Positions 35,160 through 46,233 of a stretch of DNA of 64,000 bases are shown one piece after another (within the stretch, counting starts at the first letter, position 1; every line of letters starts with the position of its first letter). The stretch is from assembly GCA_050084985.1 (NCBI GenBank), contig JBITNC010000002.1:682001-746000 (forward strand), written 5' to 3'. The notes beneath the pieces were generated by a model. That model saw only the letters and a program-made list of their open reading frames with translations. It searched no databases and was not told where the DNA came from. This DNA is from Nageia nagi (lineage: Eukaryota > Pinophyta). The translations under genes were made by a program, and so were the position numbers.

Positions 35160-36489
35160 TAATACCTTATGAAATGCATTTAAACAAGTAAAATACATTT
35201 ATGCATACTACCCTCCCAAACATTCATGTCCATTCACTTATCTTATCTTAATGTAATACAATCAAAAGTTTATTTTAAGTGGATCTTTGACCTTAATAAA
35301 CCTCATTGTTCTTTTTTAATTATAGTGTAATTCATTATCCAACCTCTTAATGATGTTTATTAACTCCTTCTAGCTGTGGAAGTTTTATATGTGATAAATT
35401 TCCTCTTCTTACTAGTCACATATCTCTTCGACCTCCAATGGAGTGGTAAGAGTAGACTTAGTAAAAAGCCATTAAATGTAGATAAATTAATTAAGTGAGG
35501 TTCAATTACTCCTCCAAGAGTCACATATCCCTTTGACCTCCAATGGAGTGGTAAGGGCAGACCTCTTTAAGAGTGTTAATGTGAAGTATATTTCCAAAAT
35601 GAAATGTGAATAAATTTTACCTCTTTCACTTAACTTATTTTTGATCACTTAGGATCACTTGAAGCGCAAAAGTGAGAGCATACTTTGTTAAGTGAAAGTA
35701 CTTATTTTATTCGAATCCCTCCAATTCATTAACCTTTTAATATGATTTACACTACCCAAAACTTGATTTATTTTCTTTTAGGTTCATTCCAAATTAAATG
35801 TGATTCATTTACTCCTTCCAATTGTGGAAGTATTATGTGTAGTAAATTACCTCCTCTTACTAGTCACATATCCCTTCGACCTCCAATGGAGTGGTAAGGG
35901 CAAACTTGGTAAGAGGTCATTATGTGTGGGTAAATTAACCAAATTAATGATAGTGGGAATGTGAAAGAAAAGAAAATTAATTACTCCTTCTTATCCGGTC
36001 TATTCTGGTCACCTTAGATCGCACGAAGCGCAAAGGGAGAGCATAAGTAGACAAGATAAAAAGTATTTGTGTATGTACCCTTCACCCAAAACATGAAAAT
36101 AAATACATAACATTATACATAAAATAAATTAATAAAAAGTATGCATTTAATCTTTTCTACCCATTCTTATATGCATTCTAGGCAATGGAATCGCATTCAA
36201 AAATATCCTTCTATTTTAACAATACATTATGCATTTTATTTTAAGTTTTTAGAAATAACAAAAAGAGACAAAATGACCTGGAGTATGAGTCATCGGCATT
36301 TAGATAGAGGTCGTTGGCATTTATTCTGAGTCATCAGCATCCAATTCGAATCGCTAGCATTTCTGCAGCATATTTCCTAAAACGCATAGAACACAAAATT
36401 TGAAGTTAGTATATGGAGAAATTCAAATAAACCAGATAACAGAAAGGTAAAATCATTATAAACAAAAACCTCCCTATCAATAATGGAAG
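35160..36489 (-). repeat. Tat-2 leader with repeated hairpin-like motifs
   Basis: The plus-strand word TTCGACCTCCAATGGAGTGG, next to CACATATC, occurs near 35402-35450, 35520-35560 and 35864-35905. Its core CCTCCAATGGAG can fold on itself. A second word, GAAGCGCAAA.GGAGAGCAT, occurs near 35663 and 36025. At 36285-36365 four units of about 20 bases share GTC(A/G)(T/C)(C/T)(G/A)GCAT. The region lies between primer site and polyprotein start, where packaging or translation signals would be expected. No ORF. Confidence 0.75.
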
Positions 36490-36507
36490 GGCCCTCCTTC
36501 TAGCGCC
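36490..36507 (-). other. Tat-2 primer binding site
   Basis: The minus strand reads TGGCGCTAGAAGGAGGG three bases after the LTR end (CTGTAACA, then TTC). I cannot name the tRNA with certainty; it is clearly not initiator tRNA-Met. Confidence 0.75.
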
Positions 36508-36510
36508 AGA

Positions 36511-37362
36511 ATGTTACAGTGAAAATAGAGCTGGAATGTAGAATAACATAAAATACAATTATTCTTAGATTTTCACTGAACCTCAAATTATGTAAAATAG
36601 ATAGAAATGTTGTAATTGTAAATTGATATTGATTTTTAGCTCAAAATACAATTTGCCCTTGGGAGGGACTTTTTTATAAATGCCATTTACCAAAATGAAG
36701 GTGTTAGATCTTCATTGTTTTTGATTTGCTTGCTTCTCTCCTTGATATGGACAACCTATAAATCCTACACACATGCAAAAGACAATAACATCAAAGCATC
36801 TATGTATGACATATATTAAATTGAAGCTAACATAAAACAATAAAAGGTATGAGCTCACAAGATTTTGGTAGCATTACCCTACTTCAAAAATGGGTCAAGA
36901 TTCTCTCCCAATTTGCTTTGTATTAGCTTGTATTTATAGATTTTGGGTGAGATGTTCAAAGGATGGTAAGGGGAAGTGAAAAGCCCCTGTAGGTCATAAC
37001 TGACCCCCTCTATCCACATCATCTTGGAAAGTTGAAATGTTTCAAATTTCTCTTGCTATTTTGGTTTCTATTCGGCTGTTATAGAGTCATCGATGATTAG
37101 AATATGGATGCCGGTGACTGGCTCAAAACATCGGTGTTTGTTTTGGGTCACCGGCGACTGGTTTTCCATTTTTATAACAATGTTAAAATGATCACCAAAT
37201 AGTCAATTTTTATCGAAAAGGGGTCATGTGACCACTCATTTTGCATGTACTCGATGAGAGATATCCAATAATGGAGTTTTAAAGCTTGTTTTAGGCTTGT
37301 ATAAAGAGTTATGATTAGTCCAATGTTTACTAGTTAAAAGGGGACATTTTTAGGTGTCTACA
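36511..37362 (-). repeat. Tat-2 5' LTR
   Basis: 852 bp. Ends and sequence match 25965-26792, apart from an insertion of about 24 bases near 37100. Confidence 0.95.
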
Positions 37363-37367
37363 CATGT

Positions 37368-39867
37368 TTCAGAATGTACATGCAGATGTGTTCATTTTAG
37401 GGGGTTTCTCATTTCAATGTTTGCATTTTTGTTTGCATAAGCAAACAAATCAAAAAGTGAAATATGAAGTAAAAGAGCATAAGTAAAACATCATCCATTC
37501 AAAAATTTGAAACCAAAGTGTCAAATGGGTTTTGTTTACCAACCTCTAAAGGACATCTTTACATTATTCCTAATTTTGCACAAGTACATTCTTGCATAAA
37601 GAAGTAAATTGCATCATAACTTAAGATTTTAAGTAATACGCATGCATTATTTGACTTAAAAAAAAAAGTCTTAAGCATCTAACTTAAAATTTTAAGTCCT
37701 TAAGCATGTATCATTAACTTAATCATTTAAGTACTAAACATGCATTTAAGTAAAAAATTATACAAATTCCCCCTTTTTATTTAAATTTTTATCCCTAAAA
37801 CTTGTATGCTAAAAAGTGTCTTCTAAATATGCATTTATATTTTAAGTAAAAAAAAAATCCCTTGTTTCCCCCTTAGGAAACATGAAATCATCAAAGAATA
37901 CTTAGATAAAAAAAATTCCTTAAAGTGTCAATTCTACACTAATATTTATCATTTTGCCTAAGTAAATTGCCATAATTAGAAGTATTTTAAGGAAAATAAA
38001 AAAAATATAATCTTAAGCTAAGAAAAAATCTCCATTTAAAAAAAAAAATAAACATATTGCCACATTTTCTAAAAAGTAGGAGAGCTTTTTAGGAGTAATT
38101 ATGAAAATTTACTCACATTAATGTAGTTTTGGTCATCTACACACTCTAAAGCAAGTTTAAATGCACTTCATGATGGGAAATGTTTTTTAAAAAAATATAC
38201 ATTTGCAAAAAGAATTAATGCTACTAGTTGCATTAAATACAAAAAGGTGACTTGAAAGCTATTCCCAAAAATTAATGCATTTAATAAGAAATATAAGCCC
38301 CACACTCTTCCTGGATGTATTAAATTTGTCTTTAAATTTAATGCTTCTTGAAGTTTACTCCACACATCAGTCTAATTTAAGGTAAGTCATGATGAAAAAA
38401 AAATTACTTTGTAAAAAACAAAGCTTAGTTAATGCCTCAAAGAAAAAAAAAGCAACCACCAGAGATCTTATAGAAGAAGGTAAATGTGGAAAAAAAAGGA
38501 TTAAAAAAAGTATTTTGTGCTATGAGAAAGTGGTTGTGTGTAGGAGGGGGGACTATCAACATGAAGGAGAGATCATGGCCAAGAGAGGGTCGAATAAGAA
38601 AATGATGAAAGTTTACTACACATAGATCTATGAGAGAAAATAGAGCCATGGGAAGAAGACACAATGCGAGAGAGAGAGAGGGTTACATAGGAGGTAGGCA
38701 CATGATAGTTTCTAAAAGGTTGTGCATGAGTGGAGAAGATAGAGGGAGAAGATGAATCATTAGTCGACAGTTAAGGGGTGGAGGGAGGGTCATGATTAGC
38801 ATGAGTGATGCAGATAAGGGAGCCTCAAAAATTTAAAATCACTTTCCTCGTAATTCAAGGAAGTGGGGAAGAAGATATGGTAATGAGAAAGTGAAGTAGC
38901 TCCACCCCTCCACAACCATCTCTATGAATCCTCCCCTTTGCTACTAGGAGTTAGCCCTAATTCATAAAGGGTAGCAATGGCATCAATTTTCTAGGTATCA
39001 AGGTTCAAGTAGGTCATGCCTATGATGGCATGGTTGTGGGATTTTTCTAGCATGATCATGAGCTTTTTCTAGCACCTAGATCTTGGCGCTCTTAGTCCCA
39101 TGGGCTTGGAGAAAACCCTTCATTATGATCATGGGGCCCTTTGTGATGATGCAACCATAGTTTGGGTGCAGAGAGCTAAGGCTTGCTGATTTTTCAATGA
39201 TATGCATGGCTTTGAGGATGTGAGCGATGTCAGGCTAGAAAAAAAATGAATGAATATTTTGATTAGATAATAGATTGGCCTCATAGGCTATGGCTAGTCA
39301 AAGTTGAATTTGATTGAATATACAAAAAAAATTGTAATATTACAAACATATGTGACATCTCAAGGTAATATTACATATGTTTTACTAGAGCCTACCCCTT
39401 TTTTATTTATATAAATATATACAAATGTAAAGATAAATGCAACTTTTATTTTAATATTTCTAATACAAAACAAAAGGATTGTTTTGTAATTTCTACACTA
39501 CTTTGTATAAGAGAAGAAATGTATATTAAAAAAATTGCATGTATGTATGTATGTGTCTATATATATATTGACAAAAAAAATTTAACATATTATTGCCATA
39601 AAAAATTTTTTAAAAAAATGCAACTACCAAAAAATAGTTTTAGTAAAAAAAAGGTGATAGTATGTAAGTATATTTCCATGAAATAAAAAAAGGATTAACT
39701 CATAACAAAGAACATGTTAGAATCATAATGAGATAATAAAAAATAGGGAAGAAATTTAGGGAATTTATACCTCCTCTTAAGTTTACCTTAACAAGGCCTC
39801 AAAATCAAAGGAAGATGACCTCTAAGTTGAATACCTTCAAAAAGTTGAAGAAGAGCTTCCACACCGA
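37368..39867 (-). other. Cop-1 leader, 5' part
   Basis: 37368-37700 matches Cop-2 at 59295-59600, which proves it continues the copia element across Tat-2. It has many short repeats of the word ATGCAT within AACTTAAAATTTTAAG-type sequence. A (GA)n run is at 38669-38681. The part at about 38880-39240 is richer in GC and reads protein-like on the minus strand (for example NYGCIITKGP near 39150), but I do not recognise it. 39290-39840 is AT-rich with nothing visible. A leader of about 3 kb is long for a copia element. Confidence 0.65.
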
Positions 39868-39879
39868 GCTTTGATACCA
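39868..39879 (-). other. Cop-1 primer binding site
   Basis: The minus strand reads TGGTATCAAAGC, one base off the initiator tRNA-Met site, four bases inside the 5' LTR. Confidence 0.88.
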
Positions 39880-39883
39880 AATA

Positions 39884-40380
39884 TGAGGATTGAAATAAAA
39901 CATAAACAATCCTAAACTACCAATATCTCATGAAAGCTCACAAACACATATAAATAACTCATAAAGTGGTCTCACAATAAAACACAAGATGTAAGTGGTT
40001 TCTCCAACTAGGAGTACATCCACTAACTAGATATTTACTTCAATCATAAATACAACTGTTACAATTCTCCTAATTCTCAACTCCTAAACACTATATTCTA
40101 GCATAACTTTACTCCACAAAATTGGTATATGATCCAAAGAGTGAGCCTTCTATTTATAGGCCAAAATCCCTCTTTGGATCACCCTTTTACCCAATGTACA
40201 AAAGCATGACATGCACATCCTTTTACCCAAGGGGCATGTTCATGACGTGGAGTGTAAGACAAGTTACATTATCATATTCACTTAAATAATTAAGGTATCA
40301 AATGATACCCTTAAGAATTAGTGAACTTACATAGAAGAATATTATAAAACCTTTACAATAATGCATTATACATTCCAACA
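39884..40380 (-). repeat. Cop-1 5' LTR
   Basis: 497 bp. On the minus strand it starts TGTTGGAATGTATAATGC and ends in TCA. The same LTR family is at 56278-56774 and 61133-61618, and in part at 53193-53410. Confidence 0.9.
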
Positions 40381-42075
40381 AATCTGGTCTCACATAAAGA
40401 ACACAATATAATCACCACAACTAGAGCATAACAAATCCAAGGTTGATTGGTGGTGTCTAAAGACGTTGTTTCAATTGTAGTGCTCTCCTTGGACTCACTT
40501 ACATATGGAATATCTTGCTTTGATATTTTTTTATATATACACTATTTCTTGAGATCTACACCTTTTACACTATTATTTTCTCATTACATTTCTTGTGGTG
40601 CATTTACATCCTTTTTATAATATTATTTATTAATGCAATAGATATGATTTATTAATTAATAAAAATGATATTTAGGTCTCTACATTTTTCCCCTGTTTGG
40701 ATGTGTAATGAAAATAATTGAAATTGCATACTATAAATAATTAAAGAAGAAAAATATATGCTTGAAATTGAACTATTCTTCCTTGAACATTGCTAATTTG
40801 ATGCCCTTTGTATGCCCCTTTTTGATTTAGTTGCCCTAGGAAAGCTCCATGGATGGGATAATCAAGAAAAAAATAAGATGGGGAAAGATGATATTATGAG
40901 GTTTCCCCAAGACTTCACTAGAAAATCTCATATTAAAGGGATGACAATGCCTTTAGCTCTACTCTCCAAGATGGCTTCCTTCGACCATTGCCCATGATGC
41001 AACTAGAAACTCTCCTCTCTTCACTTGATCGATGGGGGTGACTCCTTTATTTTTGATACTAAGAATTTTGTGGGTTGTAAACACCTTCAATATCCCTTCA
41101 CTAATGAATAAGACCATCGATATATTCTTATTGCAAGAAAGAAGGGCATATACACTATTACTATGAGCTATAGATAATATGGATGCTTCTTGGTCACTTT
41201 TTCTTGGGTTCAAAACTTATGCTTTTGATTGCTTCATTCGAAACTACTTTCCCACTAGATCTATACTAGTGTATACTACTATAGGGGCCAAATGTGTCAA
41301 TACTGAGACCTTCCAAATAGTGGGAAATGCATCAATATTGGTAGTTATTTAAGCAATGACCCAATGCATTAACCTTGGTATTTGTTGAAGTAGTGGCTCA
41401 TAAAGAATTGAAAGAAAAATAATATTAAATGAAGATCCTTATTAGATCTATATAATATCTTTCCCTGGAGGAAAACATTCTTTGAAATAGTTAGGTTCAT
41501 AAAAATGTTAATCATAAATAATGAATTAAATAAATAATTTATTAATGTATATATAATATATGTTTGAAACAATACAATGATCTCTAATTGATGTACAAAC
41601 CTCATTATTCAATAGATATTTTCAAGTATATGTAACATGAGTGGTCATAAACCTACCTTGTGATCATTAACAATCTCTAGGAAGTCAAATTACCACTCTA
41701 CCAAATGTAGGAACCAAAGCATCTGCACCATGAAAACAATCAAATGCAAAGTGTTAATGGTCTAAATTTTGAAGAATCTAGTCTTACATAAAGAACAAAA
41801 TATGATCACCATAACTAGGGCATAATAAATCCAAGGTTGATTAGTGGTATCTAAAGATACAGTTTTAGTTGTAGCACTCTCCTTGGACTTGCATGCATAT
41901 GGAATATTTTGCTTTGATTTTTTATAAAGACATTTGTTCTTGATATCTACACCTTTTACATTGTTATTTGCTCATTACATTACTTGTGGTGCATTTATAC
42001 CCTTTTCACTATATTATTTCTTGATGTAATAAATATGATTTATTAATTAATAAAAATCATATTTAGGTGTCTATA
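40381..42075 (-). mobile_element. Trim-1: small non-autonomous LTR element, cut by Cop-1
   Basis: Two related stretches of about 300 bp (40381-40684 and 41775-42075, about 15% apart by eye) flank 1.05 kb. On the minus strand the left copy begins TGTAGAGACC and is preceded by AACAGGGGAAAAA, a good polypurine tract. A short minus-strand 5' LTR probably extends down to 41731, followed directly by TGGTGCAGATGC as a possible primer site. The left copy is cut at 40381 by the Cop-1 LTR. No gag or pol is seen in 40685-41730; the open stretches there are short and match nothing I know. Size fits TRIM/SMART-like elements. Confidence 0.7.
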
Positions 42076-43859
42076 ATGACATTAATATGGTCTGCAATAT
42101 GATGAAAAGTTTGTTCAGTAGGTGTGGTTGGTTTAAGTTTTTTGGTATCTTTCTTGTTTTCTAATGTTGTTAGCACTTTGGCCCTCCCTATTGCGCCCAT
42201 ATTGTCAATTTGATTCTTTAATGATAAGATGTGTGCATTGAAGATTATTTTTATGTTGTTAAGTATATAGGGTTTTCTTTCCTACATATATAGAGAATAC
42301 ATAGTTTCAAAGTATGACATTAACCCAGAGAATAAAATCAACAACTTTGTTTCATTGCAAGATGAATTGAAAATTAAATTATTCTTGAGTTGATTGTATT
42401 ATCATAATGCATCTTCATCATTTATTATTTTTATTAAAGTGAGTTATTTGATTATATTAGAATAAATGATATTGGGATAACTAACCTAATGGATGTTGGT
42501 AAATACTTAATTTATAAAACATATTAATTCTTCTTAAATTTGGTAAATCACCTCCTTTATACGATAGTGTTATGCAAGGAAGAAATGAAAACAAACAAGC
42601 AACCAATATTTCCATCTCTCTTTTGATTATTCCTAAACTATCTTGATCTTTTATTATTTTTTTATAGTCATAAATTTTAAACTACTTTTTTCTTGTTAAG
42701 TATGAATGTTTGAATTCTTTTTCTAGGTTTTATAAGGTGTTTAAAGATTTAGACCTTTTTACTTATAATTTCTCTGTTCTACACTTTTATTTTTCATTAT
42801 GTTTTTAGAAAATCCTTTTGAGATTCATGGAAAATATAAAATAGATGAATAATTATAATTAATACCTCAATTCATAAGGATAACTTCATATTCGTACTAC
42901 TATTTATTTGAAAAACAATTTTACAAATGAATTTCCATGAAGAAATGAATTCTATAGTCTTGCTGAAAATTTATGTCAATATTACAAATGATATCAATGA
43001 TCTTGAGCACAATATAACAAGAAGTTTGAGTTTTAGATAGAAAATATGAAAATATTCAAACATTTGGAATCTCATATAGGTAATTCAAAAATGGAAAAAG
43101 ATGAAGTAGGAACAAACACAACATTCAAAGATACTTCTCATGCTAAAGTAAAACTAGTGAGAACTTAAAAGAAAATTCTATAAGTACTTAGTTATCATAC
43201 ATACAAATATTAGCTAATAATACTGACATGAGCATGATAGCAATAATAGAGACACGATATACTCATTATAAAAAAATACTCAAATATGTTGGTGTTGGAA
43301 TTAAATTTTGTAGTTGATATGCTATGTTTGTTGCTATAAGATAAATATGATATAAATAGTTTTTCAAAAATTACACATTTGCTAGAAGAGATTGAACAAC
43401 TTCTGACTAGAACCCAATTGATGAAAGAGTTGATACCTCACACAAAAGACTATCAACAAGTATATTTAAAGCATATCTAAATAAGATTAGTGCAAAATCT
43501 TGACAAGTGTGTCATGTTTCTTGATGCTAAATGCTTTTAATTTAGATACATTGCATGTGTTACTTTCTTTAGTTAGATTGTTTGTTATTTTCAATATTGT
43601 TACAAAGCTAGATTTTGTTACTATCATAAGTGTAAATATATAATTCTATATATTTTGTGTAAAATTAATTTAATAGTCAATTTAACATTAAAATTTTTAT
43701 TTTATCCTAATAATTTTATTTTATCTTAAATAGCTATTAATTTTGATTTTTACTCAAAATATGTATTAAAAAGAATAAATGTAAAAAATATTTGTGTAAT
43801 ATGAAAATGATAAAATGTTTTTATTTTTTCTAATTAAAGCTTTTTATAGAGATAAAAAA
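42076..43859. other. AT-rich stretch without recognised features
   Basis: No ORF, repeat pair or RNA gene seen. It may include the 5' flank of the hAT element that follows. Confidence 0.5.
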
Positions 43860-45360
43860 AATGTCTAAAGCTAGTAGGCCAAAAAAAGATCCTTTAGGCT
43901 TGCATGGAAACTTCAACATAATTGAGTCTATACAATAGTTGGTGCACAAGGTGAAGAACATATTAAGTTTTATTTATGTGCAAAATATAAATAAGATAAC
44001 CAATTTGTTAAAAATGGTAGTAGTATAATTTAACTTAGTAGATTGCATGAACATATTTGAAGTGCACTTGAACATTTTGTTTAACATTCAAAGATTAAAA
44101 ATAAATAAAGCATTTCTACGTATTCCAAAGCATGTAGATCTCATGGTAGAAGATGACAAAGTTAAGAATAATAAGTGTTATGGAAATAATGTATTTTATG
44201 GCAATAAAATATTTTCCTTTAGAGCTTTATAAGGACTTATATGACTTGAATAGGCACAAAGGTAATCCCAAAATATGATTGATAGATGAGAGTGCATATT
44301 CTACCAATGTTACATTTGGTAAAGAATTTTTACTTCTAGAGAAAGATTTTGATTGGAAAAAGTTAAAAGAAGAAAGTCTATCTTGTCCTTTTTATTCTAT
44401 TTTATTAGATGAAAACACTAATAAAACTATGGATCAACATTTGACAACATATATAAGGTATTTGATAGATGGTGGGAAGGGACTAGTAGTGACTAAATTC
44501 ATTAAAATTCTCAAAATTTAGGATGGAAAAGCATAGTCTATGTATGATTCAGTAAATAAGTTATTATTATAGATGAAATTATCAAAAGAAAAAATGGTAG
44601 GGGTTGGATCAAGTGGAGCTTCAACTATGATAGGTATTTGTGATGGATTATGTGTAAATTAATTTTTGATGTACCTCATTCATTATCAATTCATTGTATT
44701 ACACATCATGAGGTAGTAGTTATAACAAATACTTCAAATTATTTTCTAGAATTTGAGTATATGGAAAAATTGGTAAACATAACATATACATGGTTAGGAA
44801 AATATGCAAAAACATATGGAGAACTTAAAAGCTTAATGGATCAATTTCAAGTAGATAAATTATTAGTGATCCAAATTCATTCAATTTGATGGCTTTCACG
44901 AGGATAAGCTATGGAAAGGTTGGTCAAAATCATTTCGGCATTATATTATAAGATTGAAAATAAACTGAATAAAAAAGTACCAAATGGGGACCATTTTTCA
45001 AGTTGAGTTTTGCATTAATGTACTTATTGATATTTTATTTGAGTTAAATAAATTAAGTCAAAAGTTCTAGTAGGACCATATTGATATTACGTCTATTGGG
45101 ACTCATTTAGAAATTCTTATTAATCTTCTTCATAAAAGGTTTTTGTAAAATAATTTGATGTAGGAAGTCGATATATATCATCATTTTTGAAGAGCATTAA
45201 ATATGTAGATTTCATATTTGTTGATAATTTAGGTGTTTCACATGTGTATAGCTTATGATTTGAATCCATCATACTCAAATTGGGTACTATTGATGATTAC
45301 ATAACTTTGGGTCATAGGAGGATCACTTAACAGAAATCTTTCAAAACATGTGCATCCACG
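43860..45360 (+). pseudogene. hAT-superfamily transposase relic (ZMYM/DUF4371-like)
   Basis: The start ATGTCTAAAGC at 43860 gives a Lys-rich N-terminus, then a degraded N-terminal part. From 44279 the frame reads like hAT transposases of the DUF4371 kind: LEKDFDWKKLKEESL, then FYSILLDENTNKTMDQHL (the first catalytic Asp in LLDENT, about 44400), then LTTYIRYLIDGGKG. Further on are VGVGSSGASTMIG (about 44602-44640), the IHCITHHE-like piece near 44690 and WLSRG.AMERLV near 44890-44925. All these occur in the family order, with stops and shifts between them. The C-terminal dimerisation domain is not clear. I did not find terminal inverted repeats or an 8-bp duplication. Confidence 0.75.
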
Positions 45361-45734
45361 AGCTTTTTAAAAAATTCTCTATTTTTAAAATTTGCCACCT
45401 TATATTTTAATTTATTAAACCCCTCATGGTAAACCCCTATATAATAAATAATTACCTTTTTTTAAAAACTTACCAATTTATCAAGAAAAATTGAATCTCA
45501 ACATTAATAATAGGTAGGTATGAATGATGGTGTCTAATGGAAGTAATATTTGGTGCAATGTTAGGATTCATACCTACCCCACCTTATATATATATTTCTT
45601 ATGTATTTAATATAATTAATTAATCACTACTTAATGATTACAAAACAATCCCTCATTTATAAACATTTATGTTTGAAAAAATATATAAAAAAATCTTAGC
45701 TAAAGTTTTGATTTAATCCATAAATATTTAGCCC

Positions 45735-45960
45735 AAGAGGCTTGACCTATTGGTGGAGACGTTCAATTTGGGCATAGAGATCCAAGTTCAAGTTTTGTGG
45801 GCTTATGGAATCAAGAGTGTGTCATGTCAATGCTCTTTAACATGTAAACAATTAATTTGGTGTATTGGAGGTTATAATGGAAGTGAGGAGCATGATTCGA
45901 ACCCATGAAGAGGCATATAAAAGTGTAATGAATTGATCGATTCTTGTAATATAATAAAAA
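45735..45960 (+). repeat. Possible tRNA-derived SINE
   Basis: GGCTTGACCTATTGGTGG at about 45738 resembles an A box, and AAGTTCAAGTTTTG about 45 bases on resembles a B box, as in plant tRNA-like SINE heads. On the other strand GGGTTCGAATCATG at about 45893-45906 is a very good B box. No clear tail or duplication. Confidence 0.4.
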
Positions 45961-46233
45961 AATCCATAAATATTTAAGAGGATAAATCTTGCAATGATAA
46001 ATCATATTAAGCATACATAACATAATAAAATGAAAAATAAATAAGATAAGAGATCTATGATGGAATTGATATAAATTACTCCATCATGTCAATTACAAAT
46101 GATATGTTACAATGAATAACTTTATAAAATTATAAATTCATAAATATAGATCAAAACATTCTCTCCTATAAACCTAGTGTTAAGATTATTATAGGATTTT
46201 ACATAATATTAGATAGATAGATAAGTATTTTAA

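Larger units (their letters stand above)
25965..37362 (-). mobile_element. Tat-2: non-autonomous Tat-family element with gag and protease only
   Basis: 11,398 bp, flanked by CATGT on both sides (25960-25964 and 37363-37367). LTRs are 828 and 852 bp; most of the length difference is one insertion of about 24 bases near 37100, and the rest differ by only a few percent by eye. On the minus strand: 5' LTR, primer site at 36490-36507, leader with repeats, one long polyprotein frame (35143-31250), then 4.4 kb without coding sequence, a polypurine tract and the 3' LTR. RT, both RNases H and integrase are absent. Gag, protease, tract and 3' blocks match Tat-1, so Tat-2 would need enzymes from such a partner. 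Confidence 0.9.
15019..40380 (-). mobile_element. Cop-1: Ty1/copia element broken into four pieces by three insertions
   Basis: On the minus strand the pieces in element order are the 5' LTR (39884-40380), primer site and leader (37363-39883), leader end, gag, protease and integrase (23279-25964), and RT, RNase H and 3' untranslated region (15019-17291). The gaps are filled by Tat-2 and Rei-1, each flanked by its own 5-bp duplication. The last gap is Tat-1, beyond which the 3' LTR must lie off the left edge. Visible copia sequence sums to about 8 kb. Reading across the Rei-1 site rejoins the integrase frame. Two related copies, Cop-2 and Cop-3, lie at 56278-64000. Confidence 0.88.
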
